Source: an uncultured Erysipelotrichaceae bacterium
GTDB taxonomy: Bacteria; Bacillota_I; Bacilli_A; RF39; UBA660
Length of the DNA: 14,607 bases
Reading direction: 5' to 3'
Assembly: GCA_902782915.1 (NCBI GenBank)
Contig: CACZOV010000086.1
Location: 1-14,607, forward strand
Shown: in pieces, positions 1-6,588 of the stretch
Layout: every line of letters starts with the position of its first letter
Position numbering within the stretch: position 1 is the stretch's first letter
Notes under the pieces: model-generated
What the model saw: only the letters and a program-made list of their open reading frames with translations
Databases searched by the model: none
What the model was told of the DNA's origin: nothing
Program-made: the position numbers and the translations under genes

Positions 1-38
1 TCATTTAGGTAAATAAAAGCCTTATACATTTTTTTCAT
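1..38 (-). CDS. Start of a small gene cut by the window edge
   Basis: An ATG at 38-36 (minus) opens a frame that runs off the left edge after 12 codons, reading MKKMYKAFIYLN. A GGAGG ribosome binding site lies 9 nt upstream, inside the preceding 41-residue gene, which it overlaps by 17 nt. The arrangement matches the tightly packed small genes upstream, and this is the only reason to call it. Too little is visible to suggest a function. Confidence 0.35.
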   Translation of the reverse strand, partial: MKKMYKAFIYLN

Positions 39-147
39 ATTTAATATCCTCCATATACTTATCAGCTTCACTAGCTACCCTACAGCACGAATAAACAAAT
101 AATAAAAAAAGACCTATTAATAGGCCAATTAAAACTTTGATTATCAT
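22..147 (-). CDS. Small single-pass membrane protein, 41 residues
   Basis: This short gene encodes an N-terminal hydrophobic stretch (about residues 2-20, rich in Ile, Leu, Gly and Phe) followed by CC and then a charged tail with ASEADKYMED. The layout is one transmembrane helix followed by an A-S-x-A-D motif and an acidic tail. It is typical of tiny membrane proteins of Firmicute phages, plasmids and conjugative elements, and resembles DUF3789-type proteins from memory. The ATG shares one base with the TAA of the upstream 75-residue gene (TAATG), and GGAGG lies about 9 nt upstream, so translation is probably coupled. Cellular role unknown. Confidence is good that it is a gene and low on family. 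Confidence 0.6.
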   Translation of the reverse strand: MIIKVLIGLLIGLFLLFVYSCCRVASEADKYMEDIKYEKNV

Positions 148-374
148 TATTTTTTTCCTCCAATAAAAAAAGCACTTTTTTGAGTGCTTGGTCTTATTTT
201 TATTTTATACTCTGGGTTGAAATGAATAAATTTGCTAATATTGATGTTTGAATCATCTAAATCATCAATAAATCTTTCAGCAATATTCATTGCTTCTTTT
301 TTGTTCTTTGCTGGAACTCTTATTACAGATGTTTTAACTTTATCAATATAAATAATATAATCTTTATTTTTCAT
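147..374 (-). CDS. DpnD/PcfM-like small protein, 75 residues
   Basis: A 75-residue protein. Its first part has the pattern beta strand, V-x-V-x-A, then an EA-containing helix (residues about 5-40: IDKVKTSVIRVPA, then KKEAMNIAERFIDD), followed by an F-x-x-x-x-x-x-I-x-I strand. This is the layout of the DpnD/PcfM C-terminal family, small proteins of unknown function found on streptococcal and enterococcal mobile elements. The assignment is by pattern only. The ATG lies in an 11-nt overlap with the stop of the ArpU-like gene, and an AAAGGAG binding site sits 6 nt before it, inside that gene. The last 15 codons contain a perfect hairpin with a T-run (165-189) that looks like a terminator. Confidence 0.6.
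   Translation of the reverse strand: MKNKDYIIYIDKVKTSVIRVPAKNKKEAMNIAERFIDDLDDSNINISKFIHFNPEYKIKIRPSTQKSAFFIGGKK
165..189 (-). terminator. Intrinsic-terminator-like hairpin inside the 3' end of a gene
   Basis: On the minus strand a perfect 7-bp stem, AAGCACT / AGTGCTT (189-183 and 176-170), with a 6-nt loop is followed directly by a run of T (170-165). It lies within the last codons of the 75-residue gene, upstream of the 41-residue gene. It could end most transcripts there or act as an attenuator. The stem is short and has three G-C pairs, so strength is uncertain. Confidence 0.55.
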
Positions 375-798
375 AATCTTCTCCTTTCGATAAAGCTATT
401 TTAATAATCATGCTCTTTTTTATATGATTAATTTTATTATGTGACCATCCTAGTTTTTCTTCTATATCATAATCAGTATTTTGATATATATACATTTCTT
501 CAAACATAAGTTTTTCGTCAACACTTAATTTTGAAAGACTATCTTCTATTTTTTCTAATTCTTTTTTTATGTTTTGCTCTATTATTTCCTTCTTTTCTAC
601 ATATATCTCTTGTTTAGAAGAATTAGATCTCGATTCACAAACTTTATCTAGAAAACTAATTGTTCTTCCTGCATTTGGAGGTAGCAAACACGTGAGTTTA
701 ACTCCTAAATGTTTTAAATCAAATAATAAATCATCAACAAATACTTTTGCTTTAGTATAATTATACTTTCTAATTATTTTATTAGATAATTCTTGCAT
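364..798 (-). CDS. ArpU/sigma-region-4-like transcription regulator, 144 residues
   Basis: The C-terminal part (about residues 88-136) reads as a sigma-70 region-4-type helix-turn-helix: L-x-K-L-x-x-D-E-K, then DYDIEEKLGWSHNKINHIKKS. Preceded by a variable charged, probably helical segment (65-90), this matches the size and layout of ArpU-family regulators that control late genes in Firmicute phages. The family call is from pattern, not a search. I chose ATG 798 because GGAGGT (806-811) lies 7 nt upstream. A TTG 15 nt further upstream (813) would lie on top of that binding site. The gene overlaps the next by 11 nt. It probably regulates genes of the host mobile element rather than the defence operon. 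Confidence 0.65.
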   Translation of the reverse strand: MQELSNKIIRKYNYTKAKVFVDDLLFDLKHLGVKLTCLLPPNAGRTISFLDKVCESRSNSSKQEIYVEKKEIIEQNIKKELEKIEDSLSKLSVDEKLMFEEMYIYQNTDYDIEEKLGWSHNKINHIKKSMIIKIALSKGEDYEK

Positions 799-805
799 TC
801 TATCT

Positions 806-811
806 ACCTCC
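806..811 (-). promoter_or_regulatory. Ribosome binding site fixing the start of the ArpU-like gene
   Basis: GGAGGT on the minus strand, 7 nt upstream of the ATG at 798. It excludes the in-frame TTG at 813 as the start, because that codon would overlap the site. Confidence 0.7.
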
Positions 812-821
812 AATCAGCAAT

Positions 822-868
822 AAAAAAGAAGAAGTCTTTTTCGCCTATCCGGCTATTTGTACTTCTTC
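822..868 (-). terminator. Hairpin with T-run at the end of the 50-residue gene
   Basis: On the minus strand GAAGAAGT (868-861) pairs with ACTTCTTC (835-828). The loop contains a further GCC/GGC pairing, and a run of T follows (827-822). The gene's stop codon lies in the loop, so ribosomes reaching the stop would cover the left arm and could influence termination. The ArpU-like gene starts only about 25 nt further on with no clear promoter between, which suggests an attenuator rather than an absolute stop. Confidence 0.5.
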
Positions 869-997
869 TATATTGTTATATTTTATTTTATTTAGGTCGC
901 TTTCCATTTCACATCTTGTTTCATCCTCGCTGTTTGAAAGCTTTTCTTTTAGGAAATCAAATAAATAATAATTTGATTTTTTTAATTCATCAATCAT
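845..997 (-). CDS. Small acidic protein, 50 residues
   Basis: An ATG at 997 with an AAGAGGTGAG binding site a few nt upstream opens a 50-codon frame ending in TAG at 845-847. The product is acidic and probably helical (it begins MIDELKKSNYYLFDFLKEKL), with no membrane segment and a single Cys. I do not recognise it. Support comes from the good binding site, from a strong promoter about 50 nt upstream, and from being the first gene of the small-gene cluster. It could be a peptide regulator or simply a small phage or plasmid protein. Confidence 0.55.
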   Translation of the reverse strand: MIDELKKSNYYLFDFLKEKLSNSEDETRCEMESDLNKIKYNNIEEVQIAG

Positions 998-1044
998 AAA
1001 CTCACCTCTTCAATGAAGTTTAGCTGTTCATAATATTGCATTAA

Positions 1045-1084
1045 ATTGACTTCTATTCTAAATATTATTTATAGAGTTGTCAAT
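1045..1084 (-). promoter_or_regulatory. Strong sigma-A promoter of the small-gene cluster with flanking inverted repeat
   Basis: On the minus strand TTGACA (1083-1078), a 17-nt spacer, and TAGAAT (1060-1055) form a near-consensus promoter. Transcription would start at about 1048, some 50 nt before the 50-residue gene. A 6-bp inverted repeat, ATTGAC / GTCAAT, brackets it from the -35 box to the start point (1084-1079 and 1050-1045), so it could be an operator. An 11-bp palindrome, CTTCATTGAAG, lies in the leader beside the ribosome binding site (about 1007-1017). Confidence 0.65.
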
Positions 1085-1165
1085 AAAAAAATATAAAAAA
1101 ACTATTTCTTTCGATAATTTTTCTACTTTACTATATTTTATCATTTTCTTATACTTTCACAAGTA

Positions 1166-1225
1166 CCTTTTCATTTCCCTTTCCATTTCCCTTTTCATTT
1201 CCCTTTTCATTTCCTTTTTCATTTC
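1166..1225. repeat. Five tandem copies of a 12-bp unit
   Basis: Five contiguous 12-bp units (plus strand CCTTTTCATTTC, with a C for T in the second copy and CT for CC in the fifth) fill exactly 60 bp. On the minus strand each unit reads GAAATGAAAAGG, which is in frame as E-M-K-R. The stop codon of the 102-residue gene (1219-1221) lies in the first unit met. In the -1 frame the array stays open and would add a charged (EMKR)n tail ending at 1157. The copy number is likely to vary between strains. Confidence 0.85.
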
Positions 1226-1527
1226 CTTTTTTTGATTTCGTTGACAATTTCATCAACATTAAAATGTATTATGTATTGTTCTATTTTATTATAATACTTT
1301 TCAGCTTCTACTTCTTTATCAAAGGATTTATATAGTATTTGAGATATTACTTCATTATTAATTTTACTATGAATAAATACCTCATATATATTATTACTTT
1401 TTGCAAAAACAACACCTAATTCTATTCCAAATTCAACATTATTCTTATAGTTAATAATTATTCTATTATCGCTTTTGTTCTTAGTTTCGTTTGACTTTAA
1501 TATATTTATTACATCTTCAATTTTCAT
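1219..1527 (-). CDS. Unknown protein of 102 residues with a repeat at its 3' end
   Basis: I do not recognise this protein. It is lysine-rich and soluble, with alternating hydrophobic segments in the middle (residues about 22-60: RIIINYKNNVEFGIELGVVF) suggesting a small beta sheet, then a charged helical end. I prefer ATG 1527, since GGTGA lies 5 nt upstream. A GTG at 1536 has no comparable site. It has its own promoter directly after the defence operon terminator, so it is a separate unit. The end is odd: a run of seven A (1233-1227, minus) lies four codons before the stop, and slippage there would join the gene to the 12-bp repeat array as an E-M-K-R tail. Confidence 0.6.
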   Translation of the reverse strand: MKIEDVINILKSNETKNKSDNRIIINYKNNVEFGIELGVVFAKSNNIYEVFIHSKINNEVISQILYKSFDKEVEAEKYYNKIEQYIIHFNVDEIVNEIKKRK

Positions 1528-1570
1528 TTTATTCACCGCTCAAATGTAACGTTTATTCATATATAAATTT

Positions 1571-1599
1571 ATAATACTTTATATTAGAAATAATGTAAA
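1571..1599 (-). promoter_or_regulatory. Promoter of the 102-residue gene
   Basis: On the minus strand TTTACA (1599-1594), a 17-nt spacer, and TATTAT (1576-1571). The predicted start point at about 1564 gives a leader of roughly 37 nt before ATG 1527. It begins immediately after the operon terminator, consistent with an independent transcription unit. Confidence 0.55.
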
Positions 1600-1600
1600 T

Positions 1601-1628
1601 AAAAAAGCAACTAATTATAGTTACTTTT
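1601..1628 (-). terminator. Intrinsic terminator of the defence operon
   Basis: On the minus strand AAAAGTAACT and AGTTGCTTTT form a 10-bp stem with one G-T wobble and a 6-nt ATAATT loop, ending in a T-run. It overlaps the stop codon of the last operon gene. The position marks the operon end. Confidence 0.7.
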
Positions 1629-2175
1629 ATTGTGTGTTTTTTAATAAATTGTCTAGATCTAAATCTGTAATTTCTTTTTCATATCTATTATGATATTCAT
1701 TAATAAACTGATACATATTTGTCATGTAATCCTCTACATGAACTGCTCCGTCTAGAAGTTTTTCTTTTAGTACCATTAACCCTCCAAGAATATAATTTTC
1801 AAATAATTTCTCGCATTCTTCTTTTTCTGGAGTACCATCAGCATATCTAAAAGCCCTATTAAGCCTTTCGTCTATACTAATATTTTCTTTTTTGCCATCT
1901 AATAGCATTATTAATTGATAATTAAAATTTAATATATCAATATTTTTTTGCAATTGTTCATAATTAATTTTCTTATTTTCATCATTATTAGCATTTTCAT
2001 CTGATTTTTTTTCATCTTTTCTATTATAAAGATATCCAACTATTGGAGCAATAAACAATACATCAATATTTCTTCTAAAAAGTTTAAAACCTGTAGTCTC
2101 ATCAATTTCAGATGTTAGCTTACTAATTATTTCCCCATGAACTCCATAAAAAACATACATACTTTGATTAAACAT
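1627..2175 (-). CDS. Dnd-system-associated-type protein, probable restriction-arm subunit, 182 residues
   Basis: The last gene of the operon. Two stretches recall, from memory, the small 'dnd system-associated protein 4' family found with phosphorothioation genes: a helix of the type FKLFRRNIDVLFIAPIVGYL (residues 30-49) and the motif LFENYILGGLMVLKE (124-138). Between them is an acidic, Asn-rich linker (52-70) and a helical segment. No catalytic motif is visible. The ATG at 2175 has GGGGTGA 5 nt upstream and overlaps the stop of the SMC-like gene by 8 nt, which implies coupled translation and perhaps a complex with that ATPase. It is a candidate for one subunit of an SspFGH-like set. Which letter it carries I cannot tell. 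Confidence 0.6.
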   Translation of the reverse strand: MFNQSMYVFYGVHGEIISKLTSEIDETTGFKLFRRNIDVLFIAPIVGYLYNRKDEKKSDENANNDENKKINYEQLQKNIDILNFNYQLIMLLDGKKENISIDERLNRAFRYADGTPEKEECEKLFENYILGGLMVLKEKLLDGAVHVEDYMTNMYQFINEYHNRYEKEITDLDLDNLLKNTQ

Positions 2176-4198
2176 CTAAATCACCCCTTCTTTCAAAATA
2201 GTTATCTACTTGTTGAGGTGGATTTGTCATTTTGATTTTGTATGATACTCCTACTTTATCCATCATATTTTTTTCTGCTATATCTCCATCTGTGTCCTTT
2301 ATAAATATAATTACTTGTTTTGCTATTCCAGGAATAACTTCACAAATATTTTTAATTCTCTTTTTATCAAAAGAAGATAAAGGAGCATCCATAACTAATG
2401 GGTATTCTCCAGATGTGTCTACAGAGACATTTTCATCTTTCTTTTCAACTTTTTCTTTTGCCATTTTTAAAACTCCAACAATGAACGCAAAAATTATTGA
2501 GTAACTTTTGGCAGTGTTTTGATCCAAGTTGGACGTAGCATCTTGTAATCCATTTACAAAAGATTTAATTCTATAGTTCTCATCTATTGAAATGGTCATA
2601 CCACCATCATATAGTTGTTTAAATAAATCATTTATATCAGTTTCAAGCTCGCTTCGTACATTTTGTTCCTCAAATTCATATGCAGCTTCAATAATATTAT
2701 ATGCAGCTTGTGCATATCTTCTTTGATCTTCAATTGCAGTATTTTTCTTTTCTTTTAATTCTAATTTTACAATATCACTTTCTGCCCTCTTAATTTCTTT
2801 TTCAGCAGCCATAATAACTGATTTTGCCTCAATTAGATCATCTTCCAATTTAGACAATGTTCTTTCATATTCATTTTGTTGTGATTTTGTTCTAGTAATG
2901 GATTCATTATTACTATTTAAAATGTTTTCATTGTATTTTCCAGCTTCAGTTTCTTTATCTGCAATATTCTTTTCCGTAGTACGAACAGCAGTTAATTTAG
3001 CAATAAATGAGTCATAGTAGTTTTCACTATCTCTCATTCTTGATCTAGCACTTGCTTTAAAGTGATTAATTTGAGTTCCTAATGATTCAGGTGGAATATA
3101 TTTAAGAAGGTCTCTCAAATTATTTACTGCTTCTGAATCGTATTGATGTAAATCAGCACCACAAATGCACGTTCCTCGTTTCATTAAAAAATCTATAGTT
3201 GATTTTCTTATATCAGGAATTCCTTTATCAATACTATTTGTTTCTTTTAGTTCAACTAATGAATCACTAATTAATTTTGAAGACATATATTTATATGCAA
3301 TCTCAAATTTTGCTGTTAATTCTGCAATTTGATTCGTTCTTATCTTTTTATAATTTTCAATATCAGCTTTTACTTGATTTAATCTTCTTTGCTGATCTTC
3401 AACTTCTTTATATTGAAGTAATGTTTCATCACATTTTTTTATCTGTTCTTTGTAATATGTTATTTGTGGTTCTATTTCATCTATTAATGCTTTATTTTTA
3501 GCAATTTTGTCATTGTTCATATAAATAGAATTTCTTAATTCTTTAGCAGCTTGACTTCCGTTTTCATCAATAAGTGAATTATATCTTCCAATAACACTAT
3601 CTTTTTTATTTGGTTGAAGATGTTCTTTTGCCTTATTTAAAACATCAAGGCCTAGAATATTTTGAACCGCATTTTTAAATTCTTGTACTTTACCTTTTAG
3701 TGCCTCTTTTGACATTGTATCAATTCTTTCACCACTAAAGAAGAAATACTTTGAAAGAGACTCAGGTAGTATACTATTAATTATTGAAAGTGATTCATTA
3801 ACGTCATTAAAACTTGTATTACCATATTTATCTTTTTGTGCAATGCTTAGTTTTGGACTATCGGCTTTTACTACACCAAAGGAATCTTTCCTATATAGTT
3901 GAGTTCTAGTTATTTTATATTCTATATTTTTATGTTCTAGCTCTAATTCACCTCTAACTTCAATAGTTGAATCATTTGGCATTTCTTTTTTAACAACTAA
4001 ATTCAATAATCCTTTATCATTAAATTCATCTACTTTACTATACAATATCCATTGGAATGCTTGAACCATAGTTGTTTTTCCTGTACCATTTTCTGCTAAA
4101 ACTAAAGTTACATTTTTTTCATTGTTAGTTGAGAATAACATTTCATGATGCCCTTTAAAACATCGGAAATTATCTAAAGTTATCTTTTTTAATAACAT
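2168..4198 (-). CDS. DndD/SMC-like ATPase with CxC hook motif
   Basis: A 676-residue ABC/SMC-type ATPase. The N-terminal half carries Walker A, ENGTGKTT (36-43), and the F-F-F-S-G-E-R-I segment (152-159) typical of DndD/RecF-like proteins. A long coiled coil (about 205-310 and 380-500) brackets a hinge with GTCICG (342-347), in the position of the zinc hook of SbcC/DndD but with CxC instead of CxxC. The C-terminal half has Walker B, YPLVMDAP (599-606), with SSFD as D-loop. The ABC signature is degenerate (about NTAKSYS, 561-567). DndD-family proteins act on DNA in phosphorothioation. Here the location beside the helicase, away from sspBCD, suggests the restriction arm. GAGGAGG supports the ATG, which overlaps the upstream gene by 10 nt. 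Confidence 0.8.
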   Translation of the reverse strand: MLLKKITLDNFRCFKGHHEMLFSTNNEKNVTLVLAENGTGKTTMVQAFQWILYSKVDEFNDKGLLNLVVKKEMPNDSTIEVRGELELEHKNIEYKITRTQLYRKDSFGVVKADSPKLSIAQKDKYGNTSFNDVNESLSIINSILPESLSKYFFFSGERIDTMSKEALKGKVQEFKNAVQNILGLDVLNKAKEHLQPNKKDSVIGRYNSLIDENGSQAAKELRNSIYMNNDKIAKNKALIDEIEPQITYYKEQIKKCDETLLQYKEVEDQQRRLNQVKADIENYKKIRTNQIAELTAKFEIAYKYMSSKLISDSLVELKETNSIDKGIPDIRKSTIDFLMKRGTCICGADLHQYDSEAVNNLRDLLKYIPPESLGTQINHFKASARSRMRDSENYYDSFIAKLTAVRTTEKNIADKETEAGKYNENILNSNNESITRTKSQQNEYERTLSKLEDDLIEAKSVIMAAEKEIKRAESDIVKLELKEKKNTAIEDQRRYAQAAYNIIEAAYEFEEQNVRSELETDINDLFKQLYDGGMTISIDENYRIKSFVNGLQDATSNLDQNTAKSYSIIFAFIVGVLKMAKEKVEKKDENVSVDTSGEYPLVMDAPLSSFDKKRIKNICEVIPGIAKQVIIFIKDTDGDIAEKNMMDKVGVSYKIKMTNPPQQVDNYFERRGDLDV

Positions 4199-4389
4199 TT
4201 TAATTCCTCCTCAATTATTTTCATGATTTTTTTCTTTGTTTCTTCTTCATTGTAACTTTTATTAATTGCTTCTTGCTCTAAATCTAGAATCCTCTTAACA
4301 ATTAATCTTAATTTAGCATCATCAACTAATTGGTCTTTTGATTCAACTTGTTCTACATCAGTTTGATTATCTAATGTTTCATCATTCAT
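4189..4389 (-). CDS. Small acidic partner protein, 66 residues
   Basis: A short acidic protein. Its first third is rich in D, E and Q and probably disordered. From about residue 25 it is a charged amphipathic helix region (AKLRLIVKRILDLEQ, then a K/E-rich end). It has no enzyme motif. I place the start at ATG 4389 because GGAGG (4399-4403) lies 9 nt upstream. The ATG at 4398 touches that site and cannot use it. It overlaps the helicase stop by 8 nt and the SMC gene start by 10 nt, so it is wedged between two large machines and likely bridges or regulates them. I recall small proteins annotated as partners of 'CxC ATPase' DNA modification systems in this position. The match is not verified. 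Confidence 0.65.
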   Translation of the reverse strand: MNDETLDNQTDVEQVESKDQLVDDAKLRLIVKRILDLEQEAINKSYNEEETKKKIMKIIEEELKCY

Positions 4390-6574
4390 AAGTTCCATCC
4401 TCCAATTCTATTATATCATCATTTTTATCATATAATCTATAAGACTCAGTAATTTGTTCAATTAATTCGTCAGAATCTTTTGGATTCATTGATATTGATT
4501 TAAATTCTACCATTCTTTTTAATTCATTTTTTACTAAACTCTTTTCTGGTCTTATCTCCTCATCGGTTAAACAATACGCATCTTCAAGTTTTCTAGGTAA
4601 TGTTATAAAGTCATATATTTCAGCAAAATCTTTGCCAGGAAATTTTCTAAGAACTCTACCTCTTCTTTGAATATATTCTTTTGGATTTCTTGTACTTGCT
4701 AAAATAAATGCTGTTTTAATTGCAGGTATATTAACACCTTCATCAAGACATTTAATTGCTACTAGAACTTGAAGTTCTTTTCCGTATGCAAACTTTTCTT
4801 TAATTAAAGCTCGCTCTTTTGGACTTTCTTCTGAAGTAAACTTTGATGCATCCATTTCTAACTGATGTCCTATTACATCTGTAATTACTTGAATTTGTTT
4901 CAAATCATTTCCATCTTCATCTTGTTCATTTACTTTTGTTGCTCCACAATAAACAAGAATATGGTTATCATTTTGATATTTCTTCATTAAAGAAGTTAAT
5001 TTATTTATTTTACCATGTGCACCGGCAATTAATCTGGCACGTTTACCAGCAATTAATTCTCCTGTTTTATTTAATCCAATAACTTTACCATTCTTATCAT
5101 ATTTTAGATTTTTAGATATTTCTCGTGTTAATGCATGATATTCATCTAATTCATCATCTTCTAATGTGATAATAATTGGGTAATACTTGTATCTTGTTAA
5201 AAATTCTGGTATTGCTTCTTCTAATGTAAAAGTAATACATTTTTTTTGAAAATAATTTAATAAAAAATTAGTACCGTATTCATCGCCATATCTTTCGAAT
5301 GTAGCAGATAAAGCCAATCGATATTTAAATCTATCATCTAACGTTCTCATCAAGTCAGGAGATCCAAAATTGTGAGCTTCATCTACTACAAGTAGTACAT
5401 CTCCATCTATGTTTTTAATTTGGTTTTGTATAAAATCATTTTTATATGACGCATTACAGCAAACCATACATATAAATTTTTCTACTCCTAAGTTAAAATC
5501 TAAAATTGCACTTTTTAATTTTTGAGTATAATCATAAGGTGCTTTACTATGGCAAATAATAGGTTTAATATTGAATGCCAAAATGTCTTCTACCCATTGA
5601 TCAACTAAATGAATTTGTGGGCAACATATAACTACTGCCAATTTTGTTTTTAAATTATTATATATTTCTACTATTGAACCTAATGCCGTAAAAGTTTTTC
5701 CTGTTCCTGTTGCCATATCGTAGATACCTATATAATTATTATCAACCCAGCTTTGTATTGCTTCTTTTTGATATTTTCTAAGGCCACCATTCTTAAGCAC
5801 TGAAGCAGGAATCATTGGTTTATTAGTAATTTTGTCATCATTGAGATCAACTCTATTAAGTTGATTTTCAATTTCTTCTTCATCATCTATATTCCAATTT
5901 ACTTTTGATTTCTTATATGATAGCAGTTTGTTTTTTGGTGCTTCTGGAAAATCATAAACTAGAGCATTGCTGTCACAATTATCCCATAAAGTTTCAAAAT
6001 CTCTTTTTTTATTGCTTACTCTTATCGGATCATCCCAAGAAGTAAATACATCAAAGTTTTCATAATTATCGTTAAAAGCTGTTTTAGTTTCATTCATAGA
6101 ACCTGAAAAAGCAACGCAGTTTCCTTCAAAATCGTAAAACAATCCTAATTTAGGATGAAATAATCCTAACTTACCATCTTTATTTAGAGAATAAGCAATT
6201 TTAATATCTAGAATTCCATCCGCTATTAATGTTGCTAATAAGTTCAATCTTTCTTCTTCAAAGTAATCTTTAGGTTCTTCAAAACATTCCATCATTTTCT
6301 TCTGTTCAAGTTCTTCTCTATTTGCATATCCATCATTTATTGCTTTTAGATCTTCCTCAGATAATACAGGAGATACAATAAACTGTATTTTTCCTTCATT
6401 CTTAACAAGATTAGCAATTCCGTATGATAAATCAATAAGTGAAGAAGAAGAGAAAAATCCTACACTTCGTTGATAAAGTTTTGCTCTTTCCAATAATGGA
6501 AGATAAAAATCTCTAGTTATGTTATCACGTGGTGTTTTATATTCATCTTCTAAATCTATATCTTTAAAATTCAT
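4382..6574 (-). CDS. PLD-nuclease/DEAH helicase fusion, probable restriction effector
   Basis: A 730-residue fusion. The N-terminal domain (about 1-200) is phospholipase-D-like: H-P-K at 140-142 followed by SGSMNET (157-163) corresponds to the HxK...GSxN catalytic signature, seen once, so a dimer would be needed for a full active site. Residues about 260-660 form a superfamily 2 helicase with RKYQ (266-269), Walker A ATGTGKT (288-294), DEAH (398-401), SAT (423-425), a C-terminal RecA fold, and the arginine-finger motif QRRGR (636-640). A short helical tail follows. Such enzymes translocate on and cut foreign DNA. In a phosphorothioation locus it would be the restriction component, comparable to SspFGH. 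It starts 14 nt after the desulfurase gene with AAAGGAG. Confidence 0.85.
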   Translation of the reverse strand: MNFKDIDLEDEYKTPRDNITRDFYLPLLERAKLYQRSVGFFSSSSLIDLSYGIANLVKNEGKIQFIVSPVLSEEDLKAINDGYANREELEQKKMMECFEEPKDYFEEERLNLLATLIADGILDIKIAYSLNKDGKLGLFHPKLGLFYDFEGNCVAFSGSMNETKTAFNDNYENFDVFTSWDDPIRVSNKKRDFETLWDNCDSNALVYDFPEAPKNKLLSYKKSKVNWNIDDEEEIENQLNRVDLNDDKITNKPMIPASVLKNGGLRKYQKEAIQSWVDNNYIGIYDMATGTGKTFTALGSIVEIYNNLKTKLAVVICCPQIHLVDQWVEDILAFNIKPIICHSKAPYDYTQKLKSAILDFNLGVEKFICMVCCNASYKNDFIQNQIKNIDGDVLLVVDEAHNFGSPDLMRTLDDRFKYRLALSATFERYGDEYGTNFLLNYFQKKCITFTLEEAIPEFLTRYKYYPIIITLEDDELDEYHALTREISKNLKYDKNGKVIGLNKTGELIAGKRARLIAGAHGKINKLTSLMKKYQNDNHILVYCGATKVNEQDEDGNDLKQIQVITDVIGHQLEMDASKFTSEESPKERALIKEKFAYGKELQVLVAIKCLDEGVNIPAIKTAFILASTRNPKEYIQRRGRVLRKFPGKDFAEIYDFITLPRKLEDAYCLTDEEIRPEKSLVKNELKRMVEFKSISMNPKDSDELIEQITESYRLYDKNDDIIELEDGTYE
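4399..4403 (-). promoter_or_regulatory. Ribosome binding site fixing the start of the 66-residue gene
   Basis: GGAGG on the minus strand, inside the 3' end of the helicase gene. Spacing is 9 nt to ATG 4389 and zero to ATG 4398, so the shorter product is preferred. Confidence 0.6.
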
Positions 6575-6588
6575 TTTACCACTCCTTT

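Noticed and set aside
994..1041. A 15-codon leader frame (MQYYEQLNFIEEVSL) overlapping the 50-residue gene by ATGA
   Set aside because: It begins about 7 nt after the predicted transcription start and has no ribosome binding site. It could be leaderless, but support is too thin.
1166..1225. CRISPR array
   Set aside because: The repeats are contiguous 12-bp units without spacers.
4382..6574. DISARM or a type III restriction enzyme based on the helicase with PLD domain
   Set aside because: There is no DNA methyltransferase and no DUF1998-type protein, and the neighbours are sulfur-modification genes.
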